Shown: positions 48,201-55,703, counted from the first letter of the stretch. The stretch: 64,000 nucleotides of DNA from Patulibacter americanus DSM 16676 (GCF_000420025.1 NZ_ATUD01000006.1:124001-188000); one strand, 5' to 3'. The notes: generated from the sequence alone by a model not told the origin. Translations and numbers: made by a program.

Positions 48201-48758
48201 GGCGAGGACTTCATCGCGGACCGCCAGCGCCGGTACCTCCCGATCATCGGCGACCGCGGTCCCGTGCTCGACCTCGGTTGTGGCCGCGGCGAGTTCCTGG
48301 ACGTCCTGACGGACGCCGGCATCCCCGCCCGGGGCGTCGACAGCGACGCGGGCATGGTCGCTCGGTGCAAGGCGAAGGGCCACCAGGACGTCGAGTTGGG
48401 CGACGGGATCGAGTACCTCGAGAGCTGCGAGGACGGCAGTCTCGGCGTGATCTTCAGCGCGCAGGTGGTCGAGCACCTGCCGCCCGAGGCCCTGCGGCGC
48501 CTGCTCGCCGTCGCGCCGCGCAAGCTCAAGCCGGGTGGGCTGTTCATCGCCGAGACTGTCAATCCACACTCCGTGCCGGCGCTGAAGGCCTTCTGGGTGG
48601 ACATCACCCACCAGCACCCGCTGTTCCCGGAGGCCATGCTCGCGTTCTGCCGGATCGCGGGCTTCGGGTCCGCGTACTTCTTCCATCCCAACGGCGAGGG
48701 TGACGTGGACCGCGATCGGTACACCACCGGCGAGTACGCCGTGGTGGCGACCGTCTGA
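45261..48758 (+). CDS. Trifunctional protein: GT8-like, GT4 and methyltransferase
   Basis: 1165 residues. Domain 1 (about 1-395) is a nucleotide-diphospho-sugar transferase with a DxD motif in YFDPDIQVHS (D103/D105) and the hydrophobic opening NICTIIAKNYVAHARVLA. A Pro/Ala linker (400-425) leads to a GT4-like domain (about 428-800) beginning FGVNVAGYLRSELGIGEVAR with EX7E E677/E685. A basic segment and a predicted coiled coil (about 857-935) precede a SAM methyltransferase (about 940-1165, motif I VLDLGCGRGEF 1002-1012). It could extend, and then methylate, the chain end, as chain terminators do. GTG start with AGGAGA at 45247-45252. Confidence 0.85.
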   Translation: MNICTIIAKNYVAHARVLASSFTAHHPGSRCFVLFVDDVEGYLDLADEPFEVVRAEDLDIDPTDLDEMRGIYNILEFSTAVKPWLLRYMLDHHDDGSGICYFDPDIQVHSRMTELEAALQESSVVLTPHLTAPMPRDGKKPSETDILIAGVYNLGFIGLSASDETDHLVAWWQERLRTDCRVDTEKGFFVDQRWIDFVPGMVRSLHLLELPSYNIAYWNLPTRPLGKAGEQVEVDGHPLRFFHFSGYSPDRRDQLSKHQNRVVLRADPVLRELCDGYGDALEAAGFQEVRTLPYTHDVLPNGLQIDHLSRALYRAAIEAGDFEGSIFTPMGSKDFLAWLQEPAPGFPGLTRYLHALWSMRVDLSAAYPDVAASDLDGFIGWVREYGREQVPIPDELLPPAVASGVSAEPAAPAPAAPVEPVAPSPVPFGVNVAGYLRSELGIGEVARQLTGALDTTPIPSVPVGLVAPASRQGHAYVASGHRENPFPVNLVFVNADGLPAFADDIGDAFFRDRHTIGYWWWELGRFPEHLVPSFDLVDEVWAGSAFVAETLAAVSPVPVVKMPVPIEFAAPPALAPGEAGWPDAFTFLFSWDYNSVFRRKNPLALVQAYTQAFGPDDGAALVLKCINHDRDPAHHAELRRAIDGRPDILLFDDYLSVRDKNRFMASCDCYVSLHRSEGLGLTMAEAMYLGKPVVATNYSGNTEFMTAENSFPVDYRLVPVGDDAAPYPADDEWAEPDVAHAARQMRRVFDDPQERRRRADRAAADIRERHSPKAVGLQLERRLRRIEGARAASGARLEAVPRSAEVTRAADDLARLVERGTVPRRPSRFGRPGAAVRKVALRAMKPYTTYQQDINYTVMEAVAKARDEALNALGRTAAREVEDQATVLAELRRQAQRIDVLGERLADEVIQRGRLQTDAQPILQDAQRLVQEVRSVPYMSSDVFRVRDAGPAGRVLGYDHAGEDRSPAEDYRAFEDLFRGGEDFIADRQRRYLPIIGDRGPVLDLGCGRGEFLDVLTDAGIPARGVDSDAGMVARCKAKGHQDVELGDGIEYLESCEDGSLGVIFSAQVVEHLPPEALRRLLAVAPRKLKPGGLFIAETVNPHSVPALKAFWVDITHQHPLFPEAMLAFCRIAGFGSAYFFHPNGEGDVDRDRYTTGEYAVVATV

Positions 48759-48904
48759 GCGCCGACGGGCCAACCGGGTCGACCGCTCCGCACGAGGTCC
48801 GACCCTTGGACCCGCGGCAGGACACCGAGGCGGGCGACCGCTGACGCGGCCGGGGCCACCCGCGCCGTTGCCTAGTCGGCGGCCCGCCCTTGGCACCGGA
48901 AGGG

Positions 48905-48924
48905 GGCACGTTGAGGGACGTGCC
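48905..48924. terminator. Hairpin between convergent genes
   Basis: Perfect 7-bp stem GGCACGT / ACGTGCC with a six-base loop, in the 176-base gap between the 1165-residue protein gene and the minus-strand methyltransferase. The rest of that gap shows nothing coding. Confidence 0.5.
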
Positions 48925-48934
48925 GCTGCTCCGG

Positions 48935-49744
48935 TCAGGCCGAACGGGGCGCCATCTTCGTGGCAGCGAGCACCTCGCCCGTGTCCATGCTCCAGGCGCT
49001 CGCCTCGTCCACGGCGCGCTCTCCTGTGGGCGCCAGGTCGACGCGGCGCGCGGTGGCGCCACCACGGAACGCGTCCTGCCAGGTTGACTCAGGCTCGAAG
49101 CCGGCGCCCCGGAGCCACCCCTCGAGTGCGACCCTGCTTGGCGCCCACTGTGAGGTGAAGTCGTTGCCGAGCATGCGGCCCGGGAGGTACTGGACGAGCG
49201 GTAGTCCCGGTAGATGCGGGTTGAGGCTCGTGAGCTTGTGGAAGTTCCCCTCGTCGTCGACGAGGCCCTCGTCGAGCATGTGGGTCTCGACAAGGACCCG
49301 GGCCCCCGGGGCGCAGACGTCGTGGATCCGGTCGAGCGCAAGCAGGGGATGGCGCAGGTGGTAGATGACGCCCAGGAAGAGCACCACGTCGAACGAGCCG
49401 AAGCGCTCCGGTGTCAAGGCGTAGACGTTCTCCGTCACGTACGTCGCCTTCGACCCGAGCAGCTCCGCGGCAATGGAGAAGCCGGTGTGGTCCGGGGGTT
49501 CGTTGTCCAGTGCCACGACCTCGCCCGCGCCGCGGCGCTCGGCCTCGAAGGTGAAGAAGCCGTCGCGGGCCCCGATGTCGAGTACCCGCTTGCCCGTCAG
49601 GTCAGCCGGGAGCGACACCTGCTGCAGGAGGCGGGCCGTGTCCTGCATGCCCGGTGTGAAAACCCCGGGCGCGACCTCGATGGTGTGGTGCCACTTGTCC
49701 TGCCGGGCGATGGCCTCGCGTGCGTGTGCAGCTTCGTTGGTCAT
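48935..49744 (-). CDS. CmoB/DUF1698-like SAM methyltransferase
   Basis: 269 residues. KWHHTIEVAPGVFTPG (17-32) and VLDIGARDGFFTFEAERRG (54-72) are typical of the CmoB/DUF1698 family, many of which act on tRNA, while cluster relatives methylate sugars or lipids. FDVVLFLGVIYHLRHPLLAL follows as motif 4. Start ATG 49744 lies six bases after TAGGGT, so it is probably leaderless. Given the position beside other methyltransferases of the glycan locus, a glycan or glycolipid substrate is more likely than tRNA, but this is inference. Confidence 0.82.
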   Translation of the reverse strand: MTNEAAHAREAIARQDKWHHTIEVAPGVFTPGMQDTARLLQQVSLPADLTGKRVLDIGARDGFFTFEAERRGAGEVVALDNEPPDHTGFSIAAELLGSKATYVTENVYALTPERFGSFDVVLFLGVIYHLRHPLLALDRIHDVCAPGARVLVETHMLDEGLVDDEGNFHKLTSLNPHLPGLPLVQYLPGRMLGNDFTSQWAPSRVALEGWLRGAGFEPESTWQDAFRGGATARRVDLAPTGERAVDEASAWSMDTGEVLAATKMAPRSA

Positions 49745-49750
49745 CTCGAC

Positions 49751-49756
49751 ACCCTA
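49751..49756 (-). promoter_or_regulatory. -10 box of the DUF1698-like methyltransferase
   Basis: TAGGGT on the minus strand, six bases before ATG 49744; no SD. Confidence 0.5.
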
Positions 49757-49871
49757 CGGGTGACGTGTACTTCGTACGGGACGGATCTGATGCCGTACCT
49801 GCCCGCGGCGCACGTGGTCGCGCCGCGGCGCCACGCCCACCCGGCGGTGCACGTGCCCACGAACCGCTCGG

Positions 49872-49877
49872 TAGTGT
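49872..49877 (+). promoter_or_regulatory. -10 box of a 38-codon leader ORF
   Basis: TAGTGT, eight bases before ATG 49886. Confidence 0.5.
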
Positions 49878-49885
49878 CGCCGCCC

Positions 49886-50002
49886 ATGCGGATCGATGTG
49901 CACGGGGGCTCGCTTCCTTCCTCGAGGGTGTCCCGAGACGAGAAGGCCTCGCAGGCGACGGCGGACGGTTCCGGCGACGGCGTCTCAGGGACAGGCCGAT
50001 GA
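49886..50002 (+). CDS. Putative 38-residue leader peptide
   Basis: A leaderless frame of 38 codons, eight bases after TAGTGT. It encodes a polar peptide starting MRIDVHGGSLPSS, with many Ser, Asp and Gly, and no helix or signal. Its TGA (50000-50002) overlaps the following methyltransferase ATG (49999-50001) as ATGA. Same design as the leaders at 9.67 and 18.1 kb, and the longest of the three. It could be only a ribosome loading device, or a small functional peptide. Confidence 0.45.
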   Translation: MRIDVHGGSLPSSRVSRDEKASQATADGSGDGVSGTGR

Positions 50003-50898
50003 GCTCCTCGTCGCGAGGGACGCTCCGGGAGCCCTGCGGAACGTGCGGAGCGGAGGTGCAGCGCTGGAACGTGTCCTGGGTCGGCCGCTGCTCCGCCTGC
50101 GGGAGCTGGCGCTCCGAGCTCGAGCCGGAGATCGCATCGGATGAGCTCCAGCAGCTCATCGACACCGGCGCGCGCGCCAACGGCCTGCGCGAGATCCGCG
50201 ACCGTAACAACGCGGAGATCCTCGAGCGGATCGGGCGGCTGGTGCCGTTGAAGGGCGCGCGGCTCCTCGATGTTGGGTCGGCCCACGGCTGGTTCCTCGA
50301 GGCGGCGGCGGCCCGCGAGGTGCACGCCGAGGGCGTCGAACCCGAACTTCGGCTGGCCGAGATCACGCGCTCCGAGGGCAAGACGGTCCGCGACGGGTAC
50401 TTCCCGGACGTGATCGCCGACGATGAGCGGTTCGAAGCGATCACGTTCAACGACGTGCTCGAGCACGTGCCCGACGCGAGCGGCGCCGTCGCTGCCTGTG
50501 CGGACCTGCTCGCCGACGGCGGCGTGCTCAGCGTGAACATCCCGAGCGCCACGGGCCTCGGATACCGGGTGGCGACGCTCTTGGCTCGGGTCGGCGTCCT
50601 CGGTCCGTTCAAGCGCTTCTGGCAGTACGGGCTCCCGAGTCCGCACATGCATTACATGCAGCCCGAGGCGCTCCGCCGCCTGGTCGAGCGGCACGGTCTC
50701 GTGGTGCGGTCGGTCACCCCCTTGGCATCCATCCAGCGATCGGGTCTGTGGGCGCGTCTCCACACGATCCGGCGCCCTTCGCCGATCAGTGCGCTGGCGT
50801 TCGCGGCCCTATGGCTCGCGGCACCCATCCTGAACCGTCCGCGACAGAGCGACGTCGTGCTGCTCCTCGCGCAGCGACCCGCGCGCACGAGCTCCTGA
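49999..50898 (+). CDS. Zinc-ribbon SAM methyltransferase
   Basis: 299 residues. N-terminal zinc ribbon with C13, C16, C31 and C34 (CGTC and CSAC pairs), then a class I methyltransferase (motif I LLDVGSAHGWFLEAA; TFNDVLEHVPD as the post-motif). A C-terminal helical end with LAFAALWLAAPIL may touch the membrane. This Zn-ribbon plus methyltransferase layout is frequent in glycan clusters. It probably methylates a sugar or an exported intermediate. Neither an SD nor a box precedes ATG 49999; coupling to the 38-codon ORF is likely. Confidence 0.85.
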   Translation: MSSSSRGTLREPCGTCGAEVQRWNVSWVGRCSACGSWRSELEPEIASDELQQLIDTGARANGLREIRDRNNAEILERIGRLVPLKGARLLDVGSAHGWFLEAAAAREVHAEGVEPELRLAEITRSEGKTVRDGYFPDVIADDERFEAITFNDVLEHVPDASGAVAACADLLADGGVLSVNIPSATGLGYRVATLLARVGVLGPFKRFWQYGLPSPHMHYMQPEALRRLVERHGLVVRSVTPLASIQRSGLWARLHTIRRPSPISALAFAALWLAAPILNRPRQSDVVLLLAQRPARTSS

Positions 50899-51244
50899 GT
50901 CCCGGGCCAACGAGCCCGCGGATCTGTCGGCCCGCCGGGCCGGCAGATCCGCTGAGGGTCGGCCCCGTACCGGTGTCCGTACCGACGCGCGGCATCCGAC
51001 ATCCGTGTGCCCCGTCCGTGACGGCGCCCACATCAGCCCCCGCCGCGACCCCGTTACGGTCCACGGACGCCGTCTCGAACGGCGACGGAACCCCCGTCGC
51101 CGACACCGCTCGAGTCCCTCGACGACGAGCACGGCGTCGCTCTCCGGGAGTTGTGTGCCCGGGGCACCAGGAACGTGACGACGGTGCGCGCCGTCGGATC
51201 ACGGGAGCGCATTTCGCACCCGACACCGTGAGGTGAAGAGCAGC
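50899..51244 (+). other. 346-base leader region with terminator and GC hairpins
   Basis: Intergenic region. It begins with the terminator at 50918-50952. Then GC-rich inverted repeats precede the transglycosylase gene, including CGCCGTCTCGAACGGCG near 51068 and GGCGACGG-N5-CCGTCGCC nearby. I compared it with the actinobacterial ydaO/c-di-AMP riboswitch that often precedes rpf genes and could not find the conserved 3' motif, so it is left unassigned. Confidence 0.4.
50918..50952 (+). terminator. 16-bp hairpin after the Zn-ribbon methyltransferase
   Basis: Arms GCGGATCTGTCGGCCC (50918-50933) and GGGCCGGCAGATCCGC (50937-50952) pair with a single G-U and a three-base loop. Strong, without a clear U tract. 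Marks the end of the glycan locus. Confidence 0.6.
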
Positions 51245-51826
51245 ATGCGCACGAATTCGAAGATCACGGCCGTCGCCTTCGCGACGGCTGCCCTGGCCGC
51301 CGGCGCTCCCGCCGCGGCCTCCGCCGCCCAGCCCTCGGGCGGCCTGACGAAGGCGTACGACACGGTCTACGACCGGGTCGTGGACGCCGGCGGACAGCCC
51401 GGCCGCAACATCGCCGAGGACGGCATCCGCAAGGGCGGGAAGGCCCGCGCGGCCACCCGGGCCGAGGTGCTGGAGTCGCTCGGAACGCTCCGCAGCATGC
51501 ACCTGAGCCTGCGCGGAGGCACGCCGTCCGCCGCCAGCGCACCTGCGGCGGCTCCGTCGAGCGCCGGCCAGGCCGCGGCCCCCGCTACGTCCAGCGCCGG
51601 CGCCGGGTCCGGGCTCGAGTCCGTGGCCCAGTGCGAGTCGGGCGGCAACCCCGCGGCCGTCTCGCCCGACGGGCAGTACCGCGGCAAGTACCAGTTCGAC
51701 CAGCAGACCTGGGAGTCCGTCGGTGGGTCCGGCGACCCCGCGGCGGCCCCCGAGGCCGTCCAGGACCAGAAGGCGGCACAGCTCCAGGCCCAGCGTGGCT
51801 CGAGCCCCTGGCCGGTCTGCGGCTGA
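51245..51826 (+). CDS. Rpf-like lytic transglycosylase
   Basis: 193-residue secreted enzyme. Signal peptide (about 1-28, ending ASA), a short helical region, an Ala/Ser/Pro linker (about 92-121) and a C-terminal transglycosylase-like domain (about 122-193) with catalytic Glu131 in CESGGNP, QYRGKYQFDQQTWESVGG and the Cys130/Cys192 disulfide. It cuts peptidoglycan, acting in growth or resuscitation. The linker is typical of actinobacterial Rpf-like proteins. GAAGAG SD at 51235-51240 favours ATG 51245 over GTG 51233. The long upstream leader suggests regulation at the RNA level. Confidence 0.9.
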   Translation: MRTNSKITAVAFATAALAAGAPAAASAAQPSGGLTKAYDTVYDRVVDAGGQPGRNIAEDGIRKGGKARAATRAEVLESLGTLRSMHLSLRGGTPSAASAPAAAPSSAGQAAAPATSSAGAGSGLESVAQCESGGNPAAVSPDGQYRGKYQFDQQTWESVGGSGDPAAAPEAVQDQKAAQLQAQRGSSPWPVCG

Positions 51827-51901
51827 GCGCCGCGACGACGCGGCTGACACGCCAGCCGTCTGCGGCTGAGCGGCGACACCACGGCCCTCTGCGGCCGAGC
51901 G
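51815..51901 (+). repeat. Three copies of the gene's stop region
   Basis: GTCTGCGGCTGAGCG occurs at 51815-51829 (final codons and stop of the transglycosylase) and again at 51858-51872; CTCTGCGGCCGAGCG is at 51887-51901. Copies are 43 and 29 bases apart, with related flanking CGACxxCG tracts, so this looks like an imperfect tandem duplication of the 3' end. Confidence 0.6.
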
Positions 51902-51934
51902 CCGCGGCCGCCGCGTCCATCCGCGGTTGATCCC

Positions 51935-52540
51935 CTAAAGCCAGCCGCGCTCTCGCGCGACGCGCGCCGCCTCCACCCGCGTGGCGGCGCCCGTCTTGCC
52001 GATGGCCTGCGAGAGGTAGTTGCGGACGGTGCCCTCCGAGAGGTGCAGGGTGCGGGCGATCGCTCCGACGGTCCCGCCGTGCTCCGCCTGGACGAGCACC
52101 TCGCGCTCGCGCGGGGTCAGGGGGTCCTCGCCCGTCTGCAGGGCGGCGGCCGCCAGTTCGGGGTCGACGACCCGGCCGCCGGCGACGACGCGGCGGATGG
52201 CAGCCGCGAGGTCGTCGGCCGAGCCGTCCTTGACGAGGAAGCCCGACGCGCCGGCCTCCATCGCGCGGCGCAGATAGCCCGGGCGGCCGAACGTCGTGAG
52301 CATCACGATCCGGCAGGCCGGGAGCGCGTCGCGCAGCAGCGCGGCGGCGGCGATCCCGTCCAGCCCCGGCATCTCGATGTCGAGCAGGGCGACGTCGGGC
52401 CGCGCGGCCCGGGCGGCGTCGAGCACCTCGTCGCCGCGACCCACCTGGGCGACGACCTCGAGGTCGTCCTCCAGGGTCAGCAGCGCCGCGAGCGCGCCGC
52501 GGACCATGCCCTGGTCCTCCGCCAGCAGCACGCGGATCAC
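51935..52540 (-). CDS. LuxR/NarL-type response regulator
   Basis: 201 residues. Receiver domain with Asp9, phospho-acceptor Asp54 (LLDIEMPGLDG), Thr82/83 and Lys104; C-terminal LuxR helix-turn-helix (about 138-198, LTPREREVLVQA and LSEGTVRNYLSQA). GTG 52540 overlaps the kinase stop by four bases. Partner of the DesK-type kinase encoded just upstream; likely target is the ABC transporter of the same operon. Confidence 0.92.
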   Translation of the reverse strand: MIRVLLAEDQGMVRGALAALLTLEDDLEVVAQVGRGDEVLDAARAARPDVALLDIEMPGLDGIAAAALLRDALPACRIVMLTTFGRPGYLRRAMEAGASGFLVKDGSADDLAAAIRRVVAGGRVVDPELAAAALQTGEDPLTPREREVLVQAEHGGTVGAIARTLHLSEGTVRNYLSQAIGKTGAATRVEAARVARERGWL

Positions 52541-53997
52541 GCGGCAGGCTCCCCCGAGCGCGTCGGGTCTTCGGCGCCCGGGACACGGGCGACGCCCGGC
52601 CGCTCCCGAGCACCGACCGGCCCGGCACCGACCGGCCCGGCACCGACCGTCGCGGCACCAACTGGCCCCGCCGTGACCGCCTCCGCACCGACCGGGATGC
52701 GCGCCTCGAGCGTTGTGCCGCCCGACGCGCCGCCCCGCAGCTCGACGCGCCCGCCCACGGTCGCGACGCGTTCCGCCAGACCCGCGAGCCCGTGGCCGTC
52801 GCCCGGCCGGCGGTCGTCGGGGCGGAGCACTCGCGGCCGGCCGGCGCCCGCGCCGTCGTCGCTGACCGTGGCCACGACGGCGTCCGGCTCGCGACGCACC
52901 GCGATCGTCGCCGTGCGCGCGCCGGCGTGGCGCAGGACGTTCGTCGCCCCCTCGCGCACGACGAACGCGACGACGTCCTCGGCGCGCTGCGGGATCGGCT
53001 GCTCGGGCAGCGCGGTGGTGACGGCTACGCCGCCCGCCTCGAGCGCCGCGCGGGCGGACGCGACCTCGGCCGCCAGGGGGCGCCGGCGGTAGCCGTCGAC
53101 GACGTGGCGGACCTCGTGCAGGGCGTCCCGGGCGACGCCGCGGACGTCGCGGATCTCGGCCATCGCCTGCTCCGGCCGCTCGCGCTCCAGCAGGCGCTCG
53201 GCGAGCTGGGCCTTCACGGCGATGACGGAGAGGCTGTGGCCGAGCAGGTCGTGGAGGTCGCGGGCGATGCGGTTGCGCTCGTCGACGACCGCGAGGCGGG
53301 CGTTGCGCTCCTCGGCCCGCAGGAGCGCGCCCTCCAGCTCGCCCTGCCGGCGCGACGCGTAGGTCAGGAACCCCGCCAGGAGGATCGCGAAGCCGACCCA
53401 GAAGAACCCGGCGCCCCCGGTCTCGCCGAGCGCGAGCAGCATGAGCTCGGAGACGACGAGGACGGCGACGATCGCCCGCGGCACCCACCGGCGGTCGAGC
53501 GCGATCGCCATGACGGGCGTGACGTAGGCCATCGAGGCCATCCACTCCGTGCCGAACGCGACCGCACCGCCCAGCCCGAGCACGAGCAGTCCGGCCGTCC
53601 GCAGCGCCATCTCGCGGTCGCCGGCGGCGTCGGCCGGGCCGGCGTAGCCGTCCTGCCGGATGCTGCGGGCCCGGCGCGCGGGGACGGCGACGAAGAGGGT
53701 CGTCAGGTAGAGGGCGACGAACGCGGCGAGCGACCCGCCCGCGAGCACGCGCGTCAGCGGCGACCACCCGTCCTCCGTCACGACCTTCACGGCCGCGGGC
53801 ACGAGGTAGACGAGCCACACCCCGCCGGCGACGACGCTCAGCCAGCGGTCGTCGAGGCGCCGGCCGGGGGTGGTGGACGTCGACGCCCTGCCGGTGTCGG
53901 GCGGAGCGCCGGCGTCCGTCGGCCCGGTGACCCACGGCTCCGGGACATCTCCGGGCGCGGGGTCGTGCGGGGCGGGCGTGGGCGGGGTCGACGTCAC
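52537..53997 (-). CDS. DesK-type sensor histidine kinase
   Basis: 486 residues. About five helices (55-215) form the sensor, then DERNRIARDLHDLLGHSLSV with His249 (HisKA_3), and a HATPase domain (REGATNVLRHAGA; SDDGAGAGRP). It senses membrane or drug stress by the pattern of such ABC-linked systems. The C-terminal tail (about 445-486) is a Gly/Ala/Val/Pro low-complexity extension encoded by a 15-bp minisatellite and is not part of the kinase core. GTG start 13 bases after the permease stop. Confidence 0.9.
   Translation of the reverse strand: MTSTPPTPAPHDPAPGDVPEPWVTGPTDAGAPPDTGRASTSTTPGRRLDDRWLSVVAGGVWLVYLVPAAVKVVTEDGWSPLTRVLAGGSLAAFVALYLTTLFVAVPARRARSIRQDGYAGPADAAGDREMALRTAGLLVLGLGGAVAFGTEWMASMAYVTPVMAIALDRRWVPRAIVAVLVVSELMLLALGETGGAGFFWVGFAILLAGFLTYASRRQGELEGALLRAEERNARLAVVDERNRIARDLHDLLGHSLSVIAVKAQLAERLLERERPEQAMAEIRDVRGVARDALHEVRHVVDGYRRRPLAAEVASARAALEAGGVAVTTALPEQPIPQRAEDVVAFVVREGATNVLRHAGARTATIAVRREPDAVVATVSDDGAGAGRPRVLRPDDRRPGDGHGLAGLAERVATVGGRVELRGGASGGTTLEARIPVGAEAVTAGPVGAATVGAGPVGAGPVGARERPGVARVPGAEDPTRSGEPAA
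52611..52700 (-). repeat. 15-bp tandem repeat inside the kinase tail
   Basis: Six units of 15 bp starting CACCGACCGGCCCGG (first two identical, the rest diverging). In-frame units add about five residues each (GPVGA-type), so copy number can change without frameshift. Confidence 0.7.
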
Positions 53998-54009
53998 GGT
54001 GGGGAGTGC

Positions 54010-54801
54010 TCAGCGGACGCGGGTCCCGTGGCGCCAGGCGACGGTGGCGGCCGTGCCCAGGGCGAGGGCCCACGCCGCGATGATGCCGCAGTCCGCGAGC
54101 TCTACGCCGGTCCCGAGCGTGATCGCCCGCGCCACCTCGCCCACGTGGTACGTGGGGAGGACCTGGCCGACGTCCTGCAGCCACGACGGGAACTGGTCGG
54201 GCGGCACCCACAGACCGCCGACGGCGGAGAGGCCGATGTAGGAGAGCATCGAGACGCCCTGCGCGGTCTCGGGGGACCGGCACGCGGCGCCGATCAGCAG
54301 GCCGAGCGCGGTCGTGACCGTCGCGCAGAGGGCCAGGGCGACCGAGAGCTCGAGCCACTGCACCGTCGAGATGCCGGCCGGCCCGAAGCGCCCGACCGCG
54401 CCGACGACGAACGCCGAGATCAGCGCGAGCAGCAGCCCGGACGCGCCCTTGCCCACGATCGCCGCGTACGGCGACATCGGGGTGGCGCGCAGCTGCCGCA
54501 GCCAGCCGCTCGTGCGCTCGGCGGCCAGGCGCGGGCCGACGGCGAAGAGTCCGCCGCCGATCGCGCCGTAGGCCGCCATGCCGGCGAGCAGCCCGCGACG
54601 GCTGTCGTCGTCCATGTCGCCGCCGGAGAGCACGAGCAGGAGCAGGATCGGCACGAGCACGCTGAGCAGCACGGCGCGCGGGTTGCGGACGGTGCGGCTG
54701 ACCTCGAGCCGCACGTACGCGGCGGCGGGGGCGACGGCCCGGCGCGGCCGCGGGGCGGAGCGCGCGGCGGCGGGGGCGGACGGGGCGGTCTGGGTGCTCA
54801 T
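54010..54801 (-). CDS. ABC-2 transporter permease
   Basis: 263 residues, about six helices after a basic Ala/Pro start. LEVSRTVRNPRAVLLSVLVP and ERTSGWLRQLRATPMSPYAAI are typical of the antibiotic/peptide resistance DrrB-like family, and LGLLIGAACRSPETAQGVSML follows. ATG overlaps the ATPase stop (ATGA). Forms one operon with ATPase, kinase and regulator: a DrrAB/LnrLM-like stress exporter with its own sensor. Confidence 0.88.
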   Translation of the reverse strand: MSTQTAPSAPAAARSAPRPRRAVAPAAAYVRLEVSRTVRNPRAVLLSVLVPILLLLVLSGGDMDDDSRRGLLAGMAAYGAIGGGLFAVGPRLAAERTSGWLRQLRATPMSPYAAIVGKGASGLLLALISAFVVGAVGRFGPAGISTVQWLELSVALALCATVTTALGLLIGAACRSPETAQGVSMLSYIGLSAVGGLWVPPDQFPSWLQDVGQVLPTYHVGEVARAITLGTGVELADCGIIAAWALALGTAATVAWRHGTRVR

Positions 54802-55703
54802 CGGGTCCATCCTTCGGCGGCCATGGTCAGGAACGCGTCCTCGAGGTCGGCCGGTCGGACCTCGAGGTCGTGGGCGTCGGGGTGCGCGGCCAGCAGCGCG
54901 CGCAGCGCCAGGTCGGAGTCGGAGCAGACGAGGGTCACGCGGCCGTCGTCCCCGTCCTTCGCGGAGCGCACGCCCGGCAGGACGCGCAGCTCGGCGGCGA
55001 CGGCGTCGCCCACGCGGGCGCGGAGCACCGCCCCGCCGGCCCGGGCCGCGACCTCGGCGGGCGTGCCCTCGGCCACGGTGCGACCGCCTGCGAGGACGAC
55101 GACGCGGTCGGCGACGGCCTGCGCCTCGTCGAGGTGGTGGGTGGCGAAGAGCAGGCCGCGGCGCCCGCCGGCCTGGCTGCGCAGCGCCGTCCAGAACCGG
55201 CGGCGGACCTCGGGGTCCATCGCGGCGGTCGGCTCGTCGAGCACGAGCAGGTCGGGATCGGCGACGAGCGCGAGCGCCAGCCGCACCCGCTGGGCCTGGC
55301 CGCCGGAGAGCGCGCCGGACGAGCGGTCGGCCAGGTCGGCGGCGTCGGCGAGCTGGAGGGCGCGCTCGGGCCGCATCGGCCGGGGGTAGAGCGCCGCGAA
55401 GAGCGAGACGAGCTGGCCGACCTTCGTGTTGTCGGGCAGCCCGGCGTCCTGGAGCATCGCCCCGACGCAGCCGGCGGCGACGGCGTCCTCCGGGGCGCGC
55501 CCGCACACGGTGGCGGTGCCGGCGGTCGGCCGGGCGAGCCCGAGCAGCACGGAGACGGCGGTGGACTTGCCGGCGCCGTTGGGGCCGAGCAGCGCGACGG
55601 TCTCACCGGGCGCGACGCGCAGGTCGACGCCGTGGAGGACCTCGCGGTCGCCGTAGCGCTGGTGCACGCCCTGGAGGTCGAGGAGGAGCGGGTGGTCGGT
55701 CAT
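54798..55703 (-). CDS. ABC transporter ATPase
   Basis: 301 residues. GPNGAGKST (40-48) is Walker A, LSGGQAQRVRLALAL the signature and DLLVLDEPTAAMDP Walker B with the D-loop; THHLDEAQ gives the switch His. The C-terminal 90 residues are the regulatory/dimer extension of DrrA-type ATPases. GGAGG SD at 55708-55712 before the ATG. First gene of the four-gene operon. Confidence 0.92.
   Translation of the reverse strand: MTDHPLLLDLQGVHQRYGDREVLHGVDLRVAPGETVALLGPNGAGKSTAVSVLLGLARPTAGTATVCGRAPEDAVAAGCVGAMLQDAGLPDNTKVGQLVSLFAALYPRPMRPERALQLADAADLADRSSGALSGGQAQRVRLALALVADPDLLVLDEPTAAMDPEVRRRFWTALRSQAGGRRGLLFATHHLDEAQAVADRVVVLAGGRTVAEGTPAEVAARAGGAVLRARVGDAVAAELRVLPGVRSAKDGDDGRVTLVCSDSDLALRALLAAHPDAHDLEVRPADLEDAFLTMAAEGWTR

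Noticed and set aside
47028-48896. A 622-codon minus-strand frame opposite the trifunctional protein
   Set aside because: No domain, and opposite a protein with three recognisable domains.
50970-51244. A c-di-AMP riboswitch before the transglycosylase
   Set aside because: The conserved ACAGCTAACC-like motif of that riboswitch is not present on reading, so it is not called.
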